Shown here one piece after another: positions 45,701 through 54,108 of a DNA stretch of 64,000 nucleotides. Below the pieces are notes generated by a model that searched no databases, was not told the origin of the DNA, and worked only from the letters and a program-made list of their open reading frames with translations. Each line of letters starts with the position of its first letter. Position 1 is the stretch's first letter. The stretch comes from Choristoneura fumiferana (Eukaryota > Arthropoda > Insecta > Lepidoptera > Tortricidae), in NCBI RefSeq assembly GCF_025370935.1, contig NC_133496.1:12731418-12795417 (forward strand). Reading direction: 5' to 3'. The position numbers and the translations under genes were made by a program.

Positions 45701-48700
45701 AACTCTTCTTGATCGTAATGACAACGCCTGCCCAGAGCATAAGACCGCCATTGTAGCTCGGGAACTCTCTCGCTATAATATCGATGTAGCTGCTCTCAGC
45801 GAAACACACCTTGCTGATGAGGGTGAGCTGGTGGAGCAAGGTGGCGGGTACACATTCTTCTGGAAAGGACTCGCCTCGTCCGAGCCGCGAAGGTCAGGCG
45901 TAGGATTTGCGGTTCAAGGATCAACTCATTAAGAAGTTACAAGAGAATCCGGTGCACATCTCGGACCGCGTGATCACTTTGCGCCTCCACCTGGATAACA
46001 ACAACTACCTTAATGTTATCATGTTGTATGTTGGATAAGCTCCGTGGAGTCACTGTATGGAGAGTGTACGACCCAGGGAGCAGATCCTTCTGTTGGGTGA
46101 TTTCAATGCCAGAGTCAGACAGGACTTTATTGCATGGCCTAATGTTCTAGGTAGACACGGAGTAGGCAGAATGAACGATAACTGACAGCTGCTACTAAAT
46201 TTCTGTGCACAATTTCATCTTGCAGTTACAAACGCAATGTTCAGACTTCCCGCCAAGCATTAAAACACGTGGATGCATCCAAGGTCCAAACACGCATCTG
46301 ATAGATTATGCCATCGTACGCCAAAGAGATGTTTCCCAAGTCCTAATCACCCGTGTCATGCGTGGTGCACACTTCTGGACCGATCATAGGCTTGTTGTCA
46401 CGAAACTTCGTCTCCGCCTCCATCCTCCTTGCCTTGTACATCTGGTAGAACTAAGCCGACGTCTCTAACCGTTGATAGGCTTACGGATCTCGGGATCAAG
46501 GAAAATATACTATGACTTGATTGCTGCGTTGCCTCTTTCTAATAAGATCATGGCGATCTTGATGCTGATTGAGGTCTGAAAGTCCAAAACCAAAACACGA
46601 GGATTGGATTGATGAGAATGATGGAGTCCTTAGAAAGGCGATTGATAACCGACGTCCTCTACGGCAGCACAGGGGTACAAAAGACAAGTGATGGCAAGAC
46701 AAAGCTCGCTATTTGCAGTGGCTTGCAAATACTAATCAGCTAGGGAAGTTCTATGGTGAAATTAAAAAGCTAATCGGCACGACTTCACTTGCAAAAGTCC
46801 CACTTAAGCCTGTTAGTGGCGAAGGCCTTCTTAAAGGTAAGGAAGAAGTGCTGATGCGATGGGCAGAACATTTCAACTCTCTGCTGAACGTAGATAGGTC
46901 GGTTGACCTGGAACACGTTCGCTCAATTTCCCAACTTCCTATTGACATAAAGCTGGACTAGCCGCTGAGACAAAGCAAGGTTGTTCTTGCTAAGTATTAA
47001 GCAACAACAAAATAAGCGCGCGGTCGGAATTGATTTTATACCGGGTGAACTGCTCAAAAACGGCGTTGAGGAATTGCATACGGCCGTATGGGAGCTCTTT
47101 CAGCTGATGTGGAGAGAAGAGAGAGTCCCATCAGCCTTGAAAGTCTTATATAAGAACAAAGGAGTACTTCTCTGATGTAAGTCCCTGGGAAAATATTTGC
47201 CCGAGTCCTAATGAACCGCCTTAAGGAACTTTCTGAAAAAATATTGCCTGAGACTCAGTTTGGCATTCGACCTAATTCGCGTTACGTGTCCGCACACCGA
47301 AGTTGTCGCCGCATGAGGTAGGACTCAATGCCACCTACATTGGCCCTGCGCAGCACTTCCGTATTCCACACACGAATCAGACCATTTGATCCTTCAAAGT
47401 TTTCGGAGGCATCTTAGGTAGAAACGGTCTAGCATGCGAATGTGCCTGCGATACACCATCCACGCTTCAGCAGAGTACAATAAGTTAGGAACGACCATGG
47501 ACATGTGCACAGAGATCTTTATGACTAGTTTAAGGTCATGCGTACAGAAGAGCTTGAAATCCAACTTATATAATGCTGCAGCTGCAGCTCCGATTTGGCT
47601 GTTAATCTGGGTGTTATTTCTCACTGCGAACAGAGAGCAAAGCCGCCGCATGTGCATCTGCTTCGTCGATCTCGAGAAAACCTTTGATAGTGTCCCTCGA
47701 GAAGCTCTATGGGTGGTACACAGTAAGATAGGATGCACAGAAAACTTTGTGAGACTTCTCCGACTCCTGCATGACGACATGCAGTGCTGCGTCGCTCTCG
47801 ACAGTGAACAATCAAACTTCTTACCCGTTACCTGTGGGTGAAGCAAGGTTGTGTGCTAGCGCGTGTGTGTGTGACCTTGACGCCGAGATTAACAGCCGAA
47901 TCGGAGCTGCAGCTGCAGCATTCGGTAAGTTGGATTTCAAGTTTTCTGTTCGCATGACCTTAAACTAGTCACAAAGATCTCTGTGTACATGTCCATCGTC
48001 CTTCCTAACTTATTGCACTCTGCTGAAGCGTGGACGCGTATCACAGGCACATCCGCATGCTAGACCGTTTCCACCTAAGATGCCTCCGAAAAGTTTGAAG
48101 GATCAAATGGTCTGATCATGTGCGGAATACCGAAGTGCTGCGCAGAGCCAATGTAGGTAGGTTGCATTGAGTCCAACCTCATGCGGCGACCACTTCGGTG
48201 GAGCGGCCACGTTACGCGAATGTCAGAGCAGCGGGTGACGAAGCGCGTCTTCTGGTCAGAACTTGAGGATGGCAAGCGTAAGCATGGCGGACAAGTTTTG
48301 AGGTATAAGGACGTGCTAAAGAGAACCATGAAAAGTTGCACCATAGTGCCGTCTCAGTGGGAGAACGAGGCCGCTAACCGACAGGAGTGGAGAGCTAAGG
48401 TGAAGGCTAAACCTCCACGACTTTGAACTGAGACGGCGCTGTGACTTATAACCAAGCGCGATAATCTGAGAGCCCGACTATCTGCGGCAATCAGTTATAA
48501 TTATAGTGTAATCAGCTTTGGTAACAAAGATGGGGATTTCGTAATCGATTCCTGATTTCACGACGCTTCAACTCCGACGGTGTCGTTCATGCGCTTGCAA
48601 GTGGCACTTAGCCAAACTTCTTAGAGAAGACTTCTTATACAAGTAAGTTGAATTAACAAAAACCGGCCAAGAGCGTATCGGACACGCCCCAGAAAGGATT

Positions 48701-51700
48701 CCGTAGCCATTAGGAAAAATCAAGTACTTATATTTTCTAAGGATTTCGTATTGTGTACGGAATCTTCCAAGTTTAGGTATGTTTTATACCTTAGGCTGCT
48801 AGTAACTCTTGAACTACTACAAATTCTCAAACAATCTTAGTCGTTATAATATTTCTTGTAAATTTGATATACTTACTACCATCCTTAATTTTTCCAAATT
48901 TTTCCACCCAACGGTTTAGATTTTAGAGGGGGGAGACGCTCGATTTTGATGAAAGTTTTCACTTTAAAGTTGAATATTTCACAAACAGATCACTGAATCG
49001 AAAAATCGTCTTAGCACCCCCCATTGGTTTAAAAAGACCTATCCAACGATACCCACAATACAGGGTTAGTTGAGAAAAAAAAAATCACCCTCATTTTATG
49101 TCTATGGGAGGTACCCTAAAAAAATGTTTTTTTATTTTTTTTTATTTTATCACTTTGTTGGCGTGATAGATAAGTATATTTATACCAAATCACAGCTTTC
49201 TAGTACTAACGGTCTCTGAGATTTATTTTATTGATTACCATTACCTTGAATTTTCTTTACAATCAAGCATCTTGCGAGCATCATAGCTCTGAAATACAAC
49301 CACTTAGAGCAGGCAGACCAATTCGTTTCACATGAGGAGACGCCATACTTTGAATATGTACTAAAACTAACCATTTCTGTTATCGTTTTTTTTTCGCAAC
49401 AATAAAGCCTCTTTTATGCGCTATATCTCAAAGTTGCACCCACTGAGAGCAGGCAGACCAATTCGTTTCACATGAGGAGACGCCATACTTTGAATATGTA
49501 CTAAAACTAACCATTTCTGTTATCGTTTTTTTTTTCGCAACAATAAAGCCTCTTTTATGCGCTATATCTCAAAGTTGCACCCACTGAGAGCAGGCAGACC
49601 AATTCGTTTCACATGAGGAGACCACTCTACAACACATAAAAATGAGTCTAACCGTTTCCATGATCGTTTTAAAAATTCCTGCCACCTCTCAGTCTATAAC
49701 AGGCAGGCGCTCAACACCAAAGATCCATTCAGCTAAGCTTCAGTGCCTGAGAGTTTGATTGTAACGCTCGACATGGTTGTGTTATGATGAATAAATAGAT
49801 GTAAGGTCAGCAGTCTTGGACTCACCTGCAAGCGAGTTGCTGACGACTAGTGGGCGTGGCTGACAGCGTATTCGCGCCGCTGACCCCAAAGCCGCTAAAA
49901 CGCAGGCGCCGCCACTTGATACCAAAGCTGCGCCCAGCTGAGCAGCGGTGCCGCACCACGCCCAGCGTCGGGCTGGGTGTGTGCCAGCTTTTACTGGAAT
50001 CACACGATTATGAGACGTTAAAAATCATACGAAAGTGCAATTAAACTAGTTTGCTAAGGTCGTTCGCAATTCGAAACAAAAGATCGGATTTCTTTCTTTT
50101 TATCGTAATATGAATCTTTAGGAAAACGGAAGAAAAACCACCGAATCCCGATCGACATTCACATTATGGTTGTACTGTAACCGGCTGAATGGTCGTGGAA
50201 TCAAGACGAGAAGCATGAGATGCAGTGCTGACGTTCTTGAATCAGTGAACCTCATCCTGTTTTCTATCAGGATAGTGCCGTAACATAGTGAAAGTTAAAA
50301 TATATGCCATAGCCCCATATAAAAGTGACAATTCTGGTGAATAGTAGTCAACTTCAGGTTGAAAGTGGTAAAACCTGGTTTTAATCCTACTTGTGGCAGC
50401 TGTAACATCCGATGGAGGTGTTTGGAAGTCAGCATCATGCAACAGGTTGGTAAGGGAAGAAGGCATCACGATGTGAGTGATCCATCCGTGGACCTATTTA
50501 ATGTTAAAATATTTTTATTAAATGCGGTAGTAAATGATGTTCATTATAACATTTCACGTTCAAGTTACTAAGTACCGAGTTTACTTTCAGTCTATCATCA
50601 GTCTATCATTAAAGTTATGGAGATGATCTTCTTGACGCTATTTAAAGATCGTAAGATAAAAACTTAAGCCTTTTTATGTTCAAAGTTTGAGAACTATTAC
50701 AATTACCAAACCAAAAAAAACATCTACGCATAGATATGCAATAACCATAATATTCGGCAAATATGATCTAATTTGAATACCCAAGTTATTATGTTTTTTT
50801 GACTGTCACATTTCCGTATTCAATAATTTGAAACTTTTTGTACCTAAATTATTAAGATAGATTTATATTTATATTTAAACTGAATTAAATTCCCACCTTC
50901 TTGCATGACCAGCGTCCTCGCTCGAAGTCTAATCTAATGAGCAACCAGTTTTTATGAGACGAATTTTGAAACGCGAGTAAAAGAATGGACAAACTGGTCC
51001 ATTGTAGCGAAGCGTTGCGTAATTAAGTCAATGTGGTAAACCGTCCATTAAAATGATAATTGCTTGGTTACGTTAAATTATTTATTTTAATTCCTACATT
51101 GTGCGTGTTGAAGCCGAAATGTTACGAGATTTTGTTGATACAATTAGCACGACACAATTGCGCATTATTGGAGTATTATTATGCGAAAGATGTTCACCGC
51201 GTAATGCGGTTTTCTCTTTATTCACCTAATCTAATGACGTGAGTTTTTACACCTTTGAATGGCCATTATTGGGGAATTAAGTGAGGCATAATCATTATGG
51301 CAGATTCCCACTTTTCGGTGGGAAAGCGCTAGCCTATGACAGCCGTCACTACTACGGCATGTCGTTGTGACAGTTGGCAAGAGCTTGCGTAAAGCCCAGT
51401 TTAGAGTTGCCAGAAAACTCTGACAAATTGGATTACATTGCGTTTGCGAGGCTGTAAAGCAAACGAGTTACGGGTGGTCAGACGAGCGCCGCAATGTAAT
51501 GCCTCTAGCACGACTTTTCTCGCAGATTTATCCTGAGCTTAAAAATTTCAAAACTATATTTTATTGTTGATAAAAGCTTTGTGACATTGTCCAGAAGATC
51601 TGAACGTCAAAAGCTTGTATTCGAACTCGAATTCAAACTTTCTGGTCCTACAATAGGAACATCAAAACTAACAAGTTTACGTGACATTATTCCGTCTTAA

Positions 51701-52504
51701 TACTTTTGGTATTTCTACGTGACAAATCAATAATGAATAGAGAAAAAATGATAATTAGTATGCGACATTGCTTTACAATCTCGTGAACACGTATTCTTTG
51801 AGAATACAACATGAAAATACTTACATAATTCTTTGTATGCGTCGAAATCTATTGTTTACCTACATATACACAAAAATAGTTTAAATAGTTGGTAAGTAAG
51901 TTTAGTTTAGTTAATCAGTTAAGAAATAGACACAAAATGTACATGTCAAGAGGTTGGAGGAGCGGAGCCTCCTGACACAGGCTTTTTCAAGCTGACAAGG
52001 AGGTCCCGGCCACTATTATGTAAAGTCTATTTTTCCTAACAAATAAAATATTTTTTTCATTTTTTTTTTTCATAAAAAAAATACCTGAACACTGATAAAA
52101 GTCCGGTATAACATTTTTAACAGTGTAATGAAATTAAATTAAACTGCAATATTTCCTGTGTCCATCCGTACCCTAGTGAGGCGAAGCTTAATTTACAAAT
52201 TAAATTTAAACAAAGTTTAACGTTTTGCATTTTGCGATTTGTTCATAAAACTGAAGGTTAAACAATGAGTGAACTCACCACTGAAATCATGACTTCTCCA
52301 TCCATATCCGAAGTTCAGCTCTTTATGCCCTTCGAATAGCCCAAAGCTAATCCGACCCTCAGAATCCAAAGGGTTTGAGGTCCTCCGCGCCCGCGCATCA
52401 ATCCAATGTGTGGTCCCCAAGGACGCTACGATCAACGCAATACACAAACACGACCCGAAAAACGTCGCAAATATCATAGACCGCTTAAATAGATTCAACT
52501 TCAT
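33588..52504 (-). CDS. Clarin-like four-transmembrane protein, 4 coding exons
   Basis: Joined exons complement(33588-33723, 34181-34316, 49826-49993, 52279-52504) give 666 nt: 221 residues and a stop, with every junction GT-AG and in phase (1, 1, 2). Seen: TM1 about residues 11-34, a loop with FGLFEGHKELNFGYGWR, TM2 about 89-111, TM3 about 124-147, LRLQHNVMSDEDL at 148-160, TM4 about 174-198, C-terminus NGAIMLY. Topology and length fit the clarin family (vertebrate clarins are about 230 residues), membrane proteins of sensory and other cells; in insects the role is little known. Exons 1-2 are taken from the right contig version because the left version is frameshifted. The span includes a gap and a duplicated segment, so the true locus is about 9 kb shorter. 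Start ATG has context CAAGATG. A claudin-like identity is less likely: I see no W-GLW-C-C signature. Confidence 0.72.
33724..34180 (-). other. Intron 3 of the clarin-like gene, with LINE scrap
   Basis: 457-bp intron from donor GTAACA to acceptor TTACAG. At about 33880-33945 it holds a plus-strand LINE end: GGGTAGGCCTATGTCCAACA and GTGGACGTCCTATGACTG, the QQW-type C-terminus, then a decayed GAT tail. Confidence 0.65.
34181..34316 (-). CDS. Clarin-like gene, exon 3
   Basis: Acceptor CTCGTTCCAG before 34316 and donor CTG|GTAACA after 34181; 136 nt, entering in phase 1 and leaving in phase 2. It encodes TM3 (LFTLGAIAVWLTEYF) and the following loop RLQHNVMSDEDLANTW to GLSF. The frame is open throughout. 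Unlike exons 1 and 2 it lies outside the duplicated segment and is single copy. Confidence 0.75.
34692..35010. repeat. ~139-bp tandem subrepeats in foldback arm
   Basis: Two full units and part of a third. Each contains GAAACGAATTGGTCTGCCTG, GAGATATAGCGCATAAAAGA and AACGATAACAGAAATGG. The same array appears inverted at about 40150-40460 and again in both arms of the right version. Confidence 0.8.
35799..36022. other. Segment inverted relative to the other version
   Basis: Flanked by inverted repeats of about 43 bp (35756-35798 and 36023-36065: CCATCTTTGTTACCAAAGCT and its complement). Here CAGATAGTCGGGCTCTCAG reads on the plus strand, while in the right version (44948-45171) the segment is in reverse complement. 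The segment is LINE C-terminal coding sequence and 3' end. Confidence 0.75.
36140..39363 (+). pseudogene. Dead endonuclease/reverse-transcriptase LINE in foldback loop (left version)
   Basis: Fragments in order: endonuclease start MRFGAWNVRTLLD (about 36518) with ALSETHLADEGEL; GDFNARV at 36937-36957; FWTDHRLVVTKL near 37210-37245; a linker; RT words GIDFIPGELLKN (about 37865) and ARVLMNRLKEL (about 38040); an inverted C-terminal piece (38165-38452); FVDLEKTFDSVPRE (38522-38563) and VKQGCVLA (about 38699-38722); then directly NSRIGAAAAAFGKL and the C-terminal tail to about 39290. The YADD catalytic region between VKQGCVLA and NSRI is gone, and frameshifts and stops are frequent, so the element is inactive. 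Family: RTE-like or related LINE of the type often annotated as craniofacial development protein 2-like. Confidence 0.75.
38165..38452 (-). repeat. Inverted copy of the LINE's own C-terminal region
   Basis: Reverse complement of about 38735-39030: it carries TGCAGCTGCAGCTCCGATT, TGGACATGTGCACAGAGATC and CAGCAGAGTACAATAAGTTA, which face their complements downstream. It interrupts the RT between RPNSRYVS and REQSRRMCICF. The right version has the same arrangement (about 47318-47610). Confidence 0.8.
40663..40819 (-). pseudogene. Clarin-like exon 2, left version (damaged)
   Basis: Same splice sites as 49826-49993 but 157 nt instead of 168. GCTCCGTGATC replaces GCGCCGCCACTTGATACC, one C is lost in CGCCCAGC and three bases in GTGTGTGCC. 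The frame is broken. Most simply, sequencing errors at a contig end or a second allele, not a separate gene. Confidence 0.7.
40820..42852. other. Intron 1 of the clarin-like gene, left version
   Basis: Unique AT-rich sequence with no repeat recognised. It lacks the ~0.2 kb insertion found in the right version at 51861-52078. Confidence 0.6.
42853..43076 (-). pseudogene. Clarin-like exon 1, left version (frameshifted)
   Basis: 224 nt against 226 in the right version: one A is missing in ATCAT(A)GACC and one in CCCCA(A)GGAC. Each breaks the frame, so the start ATG at 43074-43076 does not read into the conserved part. The donor ACTCAC (reversed) is intact. Confidence 0.75.
43557..43656. other. 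Assembly gap, 100 N
   Basis: Exactly 100 N, a conventional length for a gap of unknown size. The sequences on either side overlap in content by about 9 kb, so no DNA need be missing. Confidence 0.97.
44948..45171. other. Segment inverted relative to the left version
   Basis: Bounded by inverted repeats at about 44905-44947 and 45172-45214. It reads TTTTGAGGTATAAGGACGTG on the plus strand, LINE C-terminal codons RYKDVLKRTMKS, in the same direction as the LINE. Confidence 0.75.
45280..48505 (+). pseudogene. Dead LINE in foldback loop (right version)
   Basis: As in the left version. The endonuclease frame is longer here (45633-45932, through GGGYTFFWKGLASSEPRRSG), confirming frameshifting errors in the left copy. 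Also present: THLIDYAIVRQRDVSQVLIT (about 46285), GIDFIPGELLKNG, FVDLEKTFDSVPREALW (about 47665), and a C-terminus ending KSCTIVPSQWENEAANRQEW. The YADD region is missing here as well, so that loss predates the split of the two versions. Confidence 0.75.
49826..49993 (-). CDS. Clarin-like gene, exon 2
   Basis: Acceptor GTGATTCCAG before 49993 and donor GCAG|GTGAGT after 49826; 168 nt, phase 1 in and phase 1 out. It encodes TM2 (WCGTAAQLGAALVSSGGACV to LGSAA) and a loop RIRCQPRPLVVSNSLA leading into TM3. It is GC-rich beside its AT-rich introns, as coding sequence often is. In the left version this exon is damaged. Confidence 0.7.
49994..52278 (-). other. Intron 1 of the clarin-like gene, right version
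   Basis: 2285 bp from donor GTGAGT (52273-52278) to the exon 2 acceptor. It includes the 51861-52078 insertion. Otherwise unique; open frames such as 50242-50469 lack splice support. Confidence 0.65.
51861..52078. mobile_element. ~0.2 kb insertion absent from the left version
   Basis: The left version reads TTTACCGATATAAAAAAAAT across the site, while here CTACATATACACAAAAATAG through GGAGCGGAGCCTCCTGACAC to AATAAAATATTTTTTTCATT is inserted. An AATAAA and a T-rich end suggest a retroposed 3' end. Family not identified. Confidence 0.55.
52279..52504 (-). CDS. Clarin-like gene, exon 1 (first coding)
   Basis: ATG at 52502-52504 with context CAAG; donor AGTG|GTGAGT after 52279; 226 nt, leaving in phase 1. 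It encodes MKLNLFKRSM, TM1 (IFATFFGSCLCIALIVASLG), TTHW at the membrane edge, and the extracellular loop with RRTSNPLDSEGRISFGLFEG and LNFGYGWR. The open frame continues past the donor to 52217 only by chance. Whether a non-coding first exon lies upstream cannot be seen. Confidence 0.78.
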
Positions 52505-53028
52505 CTTGATAGCAAAACACTTTCACTTAAAAGTTCACTGTTCGACCGCTAGATGGCGTTGCGTCACATTTTAAAGTCAACAAGATGGCCGGCGTTTTTA
52601 CGCGCCAATTGTTCAGATCGATTTTCTAATGTGTGTGATTTTCGTTGCTACACCATTGTCGGCACGTTCTCGATTCTCACGTTAGAAAATCTGTAACAAA
52701 AGAAAGAAAATTGATTACGTAAAAGTCAAGTTCGTTAGTGTTAGCTAATTGCGAATTTCAATTGTGTATTTTGCATTGCTAATGTTAGCTACGCGATTAA
52801 TTTTGCACAGAGATTGAATGAATGCGTTTAATTTAAAATTTAGCAGTCTGCAGCTCGTCTCGATTGCGTCCAAAGTGCGAGTAAAAGTAATTAAGATTCA
52901 TAGTATGCGATTGGCGGAATTTAAATAGTACACTTATTCCGAAGCAACACAAAACGACACTCTATTTCAACTTATGGCTATATAGTTAGCATTCTGTGAC
53001 AAGTGAAAACAGTTCTATCATATTTTTA
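52505..53028 (-). promoter_or_regulatory. Probable 5' UTR and upstream region of the clarin-like gene
   Basis: CACCATTGTCGGCACGTTCT and AACAAGATGGCCGGCG (about 52579-52594) lie 75-170 bp upstream of the ATG. AAGATGGC recalls YY1/Pho-type promoter motifs, but no TATA box is evident and the transcription start is not known. Inference from position only. Confidence 0.25.
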
Positions 53029-53186
53029 CTAGCTGTTGCCCACGATTCCATCTGCGAAGATTTTTACTATCACGATACTAAATTTCATCCAAGTAATTTC
53101 AGCGGTTTATTCGTGAAGAGATTTAACAGACAGACAGGTAGGAAGACTGACAATAGTTACTTTCGCATTTATAATATTAATAGGGA
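53029..53186 (-). mobile_element. Short Helitron-like element with both termini
   Basis: On the minus strand it starts TCCCTATTAATATTATAAAT after A and ends GGGCAACAGCTAG before T, exactly the Helitron rule (5' TC, 3' CTAG, insertion between A and T). The middle is deleted relative to other copies. Best-bounded copy in the window. Confidence 0.75.
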
Positions 53187-53556
53187 TAAGGATATTATTG
53201 ACCAGGTAGGAGTATGAACCAGGAGCATATGAAATGCATTATGTAGCTAGACAAAAACAGAGGCACATTACCGTGGCTGCTAGAAAAACAATAAATTAAA
53301 AAAAAAAAAACCCGACTGCTTTAAAAAATACTAAAAAGAAGAAAACAAGTCTAGTGGGCTGGGCTAGAACGTTGTTAAGTAGCTAACTTAAAGTTCAACA
53401 GTCAGGACCCATTACCCATACATACGCGTGAAACACAACAAATCGCAGTCGGGTAAAAAAGAGGATCCGGAAAAAGGGCTTCTAAAATAAGACGGGATCT
53501 TGCTTGATGATTATAGCATTGTATATCCAGTCAGCTGTTATTGAGTACTAGATTTA
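53187..53556. other. Unassigned DNA
   Basis: Nothing recognised. Confidence 0.4.
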
Positions 53557-53765
53557 CTAGCCTTTTGCTCGCGACTCGGTCTGCGTAGAATGCGTTTATC
53601 GCTATACCGCGAGAACTATGCATTTTTCCGGGATAAAAACTATCCCATGTCCTTCCCCGGGACTCAAACTCATCCGAATTTCATCTAAATCGGTTCAGCG
53701 GTTTAGACGTGAAGAGGTAACAAACAAACAAACAGACTTATAAACTTTCGCATTTATAATATTGG
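53557..53765 (-). mobile_element. Helitron-like element, near full length
   Basis: Minus strand: 3' end CTAG at 53557-53560 before T; ATCGGTTCAGCGG, GAAGAGGTAACAAACAAACA and CTTTCGCATTTATAATATT follow in plus-strand order. It lies 370 bp from another copy of the family in the same orientation. Confidence 0.7.
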
Positions 53766-53810
53766 GCCAGATTAAAGTGCAAGTTCTTATTAAATAATCC
53801 AATACCTCAA

Positions 53811-54108
53811 CTCATTTTATCTCTACTTTTTAAACGATTCGACATAACCGACACACGAATACATATCAAACGCGTAACGAAATCATTAAATTTTTAAACT
53901 TAATATCATCACGATAAGAACAAGTTATAACGCGACGTTTATTCAAACCTGTATTATTCTCATTTTATCTCTACTTTTTAAACGATTCGACATAACCGAC
54001 ACACGAACACATATCAAACGTGTAACGAAATCATTAAAATTTTAACCTTAATATCATCACGATAAGAACAAGTTATAACACGCGACGTTTATTCAAACCT
54101 GTATTATT
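53811..54108. repeat. ~150-bp tandem duplication
   Basis: Units 53811-53958 and 53959-54108 both run from CTCATTTTATCTCTACTTTT to TTCAAACCTGTATTATT with about ten differences. Not coding. Confidence 0.9.

Larger units (their letters stand above)
43758..49698. mobile_element. Foldback element (right version)
   Basis: The same element as 34618-40538: arms about 43758-44947 and 48506-49698 with tandem subrepeats, and the LINE in the loop. The left-arm inner segment (44948-45171) is flipped so that it is a direct, not inverted, copy of about 48283-48505. Confidence 0.7.
43657..52995. repeat. Contig-end duplication, right version
   Basis: 9339 bp matching 34497-43556. It begins at the gap with CTTTCTACAGTTCGATTG and lacks about 25 bases present at 34515-34540. 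Exons 1 and 2 are intact here, so this version is the better reference for the locus. Confidence 0.9.

Noticed and set aside
50242..50469. Alternative exon for the clarin-like gene (75-codon minus frame)
   Set aside because: No matching splice sites in phase; the 168-nt exon at 49826-49993 supplies TM2 with correct phases on both sides.
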